The notes beneath the pieces were generated by a model, which saw nothing but the letters and a program-made list of their open reading frames with translations, searched no databases and was not told the DNA's origin. Positions 60,924 through 62,000 of a DNA stretch of 62,000 nt are shown here, piece after piece. Source of the stretch: Nematostella vectensis (Eukaryota; Cnidaria; Anthozoa; Actiniaria; Edwardsiidae); contig NC_064040.1 in assembly GCF_932526225.1 (NCBI RefSeq), forward strand, positions 9,279,356-9,341,355, read 5' to 3'. The stretch's first letter is position 1; each line of letters begins with the position of its first letter. Made by a program: the position numbers and the translations under genes.

Positions 60924-60965
60924 GCTCAGTCGTATTAAACACGAAAGCGGGCTGTGTTCAACACA

Positions 60966-61643
60966 ATGGTGGTCCTACATATTGTGCTCACCAAAGGCGA
61001 ACAGACGCTCTACTTCGAGCGGCCGATAAGGCGCCAACGCTTCTTGGCGCTCCGGGACTGCTCGCTGTTTAACAGCTGGTATAATCTCGAGCGGGAGCAT
61101 CAGATAACGACTATATCCGCCCTCCCGCCCATCGCTACCCTGCCATCCGGGCACCACACGGCCGAGTCCATCGTGGAAACGATCAACCGCGCTGAAAGCA
61201 AGATTCTGACCACGAAGCTGGATCCCCTCACCGGGAAGATCGCGCTTATGTCCAGTGGCGTTGCGTTCCTGAATGCCGAGCTTTGCGCACTATTTGGCCT
61301 AGAGGCTAAAGACGATCAGTTGGGGGAGCGGGGCCTCGCACTGCCCTTGGGGGGACCCCCACTTAAGGTGGCTTTGCCGAAAATAAAGGCCCTCTACATC
61401 TGCTGCGATATCGTAGATCGCACGCAGTGCTTCTCCTTAGGCGAGCCTTCAAACGTTCTCGCTTGCCTAGAAACCCGCGGGAGACCGCACGAGAAAGTCG
61501 TCTATGGTCCCGACATCCCCGTTTGTGTCGCAGCATCTTCCTCTGAGTTTGTCTCGAGTATCCAAATATGGATCAGGGATGAATGCGGTAGACGGGTGGA
61601 CTTTAAGGGCAAGCCTGTTCGCCTTGTGTTAGAGCTAACCTAG
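60966..61643 (+). CDS. probable capsid-associated (penton-like) protein, intact
   Basis: 225 residues from ATG 60,966 (a GTG lies 12 bp upstream); no stop or frame change, one of the few intact viral frames. Beta-rich, with ITTISALPPIATLPSGHHTA, KVALPKIKALYICCDIV and a C-terminal EFVSSIQIWIRDECGRRVDF. The ending, a strand pair followed by a polar turn and VRLVLEL, is typical of jelly-roll-like virion proteins. Only 42 bp separates it from the divergent gene at 60,923. The penton role is inferred from context and fold impression. Confidence 0.6.
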   Translation: MVVLHIVLTKGEQTLYFERPIRRQRFLALRDCSLFNSWYNLEREHQITTISALPPIATLPSGHHTAESIVETINRAESKILTTKLDPLTGKIALMSSGVAFLNAELCALFGLEAKDDQLGERGLALPLGGPPLKVALPKIKALYICCDIVDRTQCFSLGEPSNVLACLETRGRPHEKVVYGPDIPVCVAASSSEFVSSIQIWIRDECGRRVDFKGKPVRLVLELT

Positions 61644-61659
61644 CTCCGACGTAACAGAC

Positions 61660-61994
61660 ATGGCAAACAGCGACGTTAGCGGTGGTGCCATATACCCCTC
61701 GCTTCCCAGTGTTTGCCCGAAAACGCACATGACGCAGGGCGTCGACGGCGACGTGCAAAGCTTCCGACTCAGGTGCGGAAAAAGTATAAGCGTGCCTTTG
61801 CCGTTACCAATGCTGTGTCTGTGGCATCCGGCATTGCTGGAGGGGCGCTTTCCAGCGCCAGGGTAGGGGTCTCTTTGAGTGGGATAGGGGTTCTGGTCGG
61901 CGGTCCGCTGGCAGGGGTCGCTGGGCTGACCGGTGTCGTGGGCGCAGGCGCAGGGATAGTCTCTAGGGGTCTTACGAGCAAGGTGGCTAAACAC
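61660..61994 (+). pseudogene. membrane protein of the viral element, frameshifted, runs off the window
   Basis: From ATG 61,660 (MANSDVSGGAIYPSLPSV), 17 bp after the previous stop. A frame change near 61,780 moves to a Gly/Ala-rich hydrophobic stretch (GVSLSGIGVLVGGPLAGVA) with basic KVAKHE at the edge. Two adjacent membrane helices are likely. The end is outside the window. Confidence 0.55.
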
Positions 61995-62000
61995 GAAGAC

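Larger units (their letters stand above)
47220..61994. mobile_element. decayed integrated dsDNA-virus-like element (polinton / polinton-like type)
   Basis: Base composition jumps to GC-rich at about 47,220 and the layout becomes compact, with genes on both strands. Gene content is diagnostic as a set: retroviral-type integrase, A32/FtsK-type packaging ATPase, capsid-type proteins, and a replication gene with SF1 helicase motifs. Most genes are broken by stops or frameshifts, given gene by gene below. I could not find terminal inverted repeats. The right end is beyond the window and the left end is only marked by the composition change. Confidence 0.85.

Overview
The window looks like an intron-rich metazoan chromosome, most likely an anthozoan cnidarian (sea-anemone type). 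That assignment is an inference from gene content, gene structure and repeat style; no species is proven. About three quarters (1-47,200) is AT-rich host DNA. The last quarter (about 47,220-62,000) is GC-rich, intron-poor and compact. It is a decayed, integrated dsDNA-virus-like element of the polinton / polinton-like type.

Host part. (1) Positions 4-5,208 hold a head-to-tail array of 37 tRNA-Gln genes and relics, about 141 bp apart, with both CTG and TTG anticodons. A few copies have drifted to other anticodons, including CTA (amber) and TTA (ochre). (2) Thirty exons between 6,125 and 37,502 (+) join in a fully consistent phase pattern to encode the C-terminal 1,634 residues of an UNC79 orthologue, the auxiliary subunit of the NALCN sodium-leak channel complex. 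The N-terminal part must lie upstream of the window, so the tRNA array most likely sits inside an unc79 intron. (3) A single-exon BTB-BACK-PHR protein gene (29,787-31,598, +) is nested in a 5.5-kb unc79 intron. (4) A single-exon class A GPCR lies at 43,854-44,765 (+). unc79 introns are full of minisatellites, MITEs and a tRNA-derived SINE. Four of the tandem duplications lie across exon-intron junctions and have multiplied splice sites.

Viral element. From left to right: a Cys-rich small protein (+); a large broken replication gene carrying SF1 helicase motifs and an HNH nuclease domain, with a possible polymerase-like part upstream (+); a retroviral-type integrase (-); small membrane proteins (-); a gene cut in two by a 2.8-kb CR1/L2-like LINE (-); a major capsid protein gene fused by deletion to an A32/FtsK-type packaging ATPase (-); a membrane protein (+); a virion-type protein in two or more frames (-); an intact virion-type protein (+); and the start of another membrane-type protein that runs off the window. 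Nearly every viral gene carries frameshifts or stops, so the copy is dead. The LINE inserted later and still has a long open frame.

Limits: similarity calls rest on recognition of motifs and families, not on database searches. Exon borders come from reading splice sites and phases by eye.
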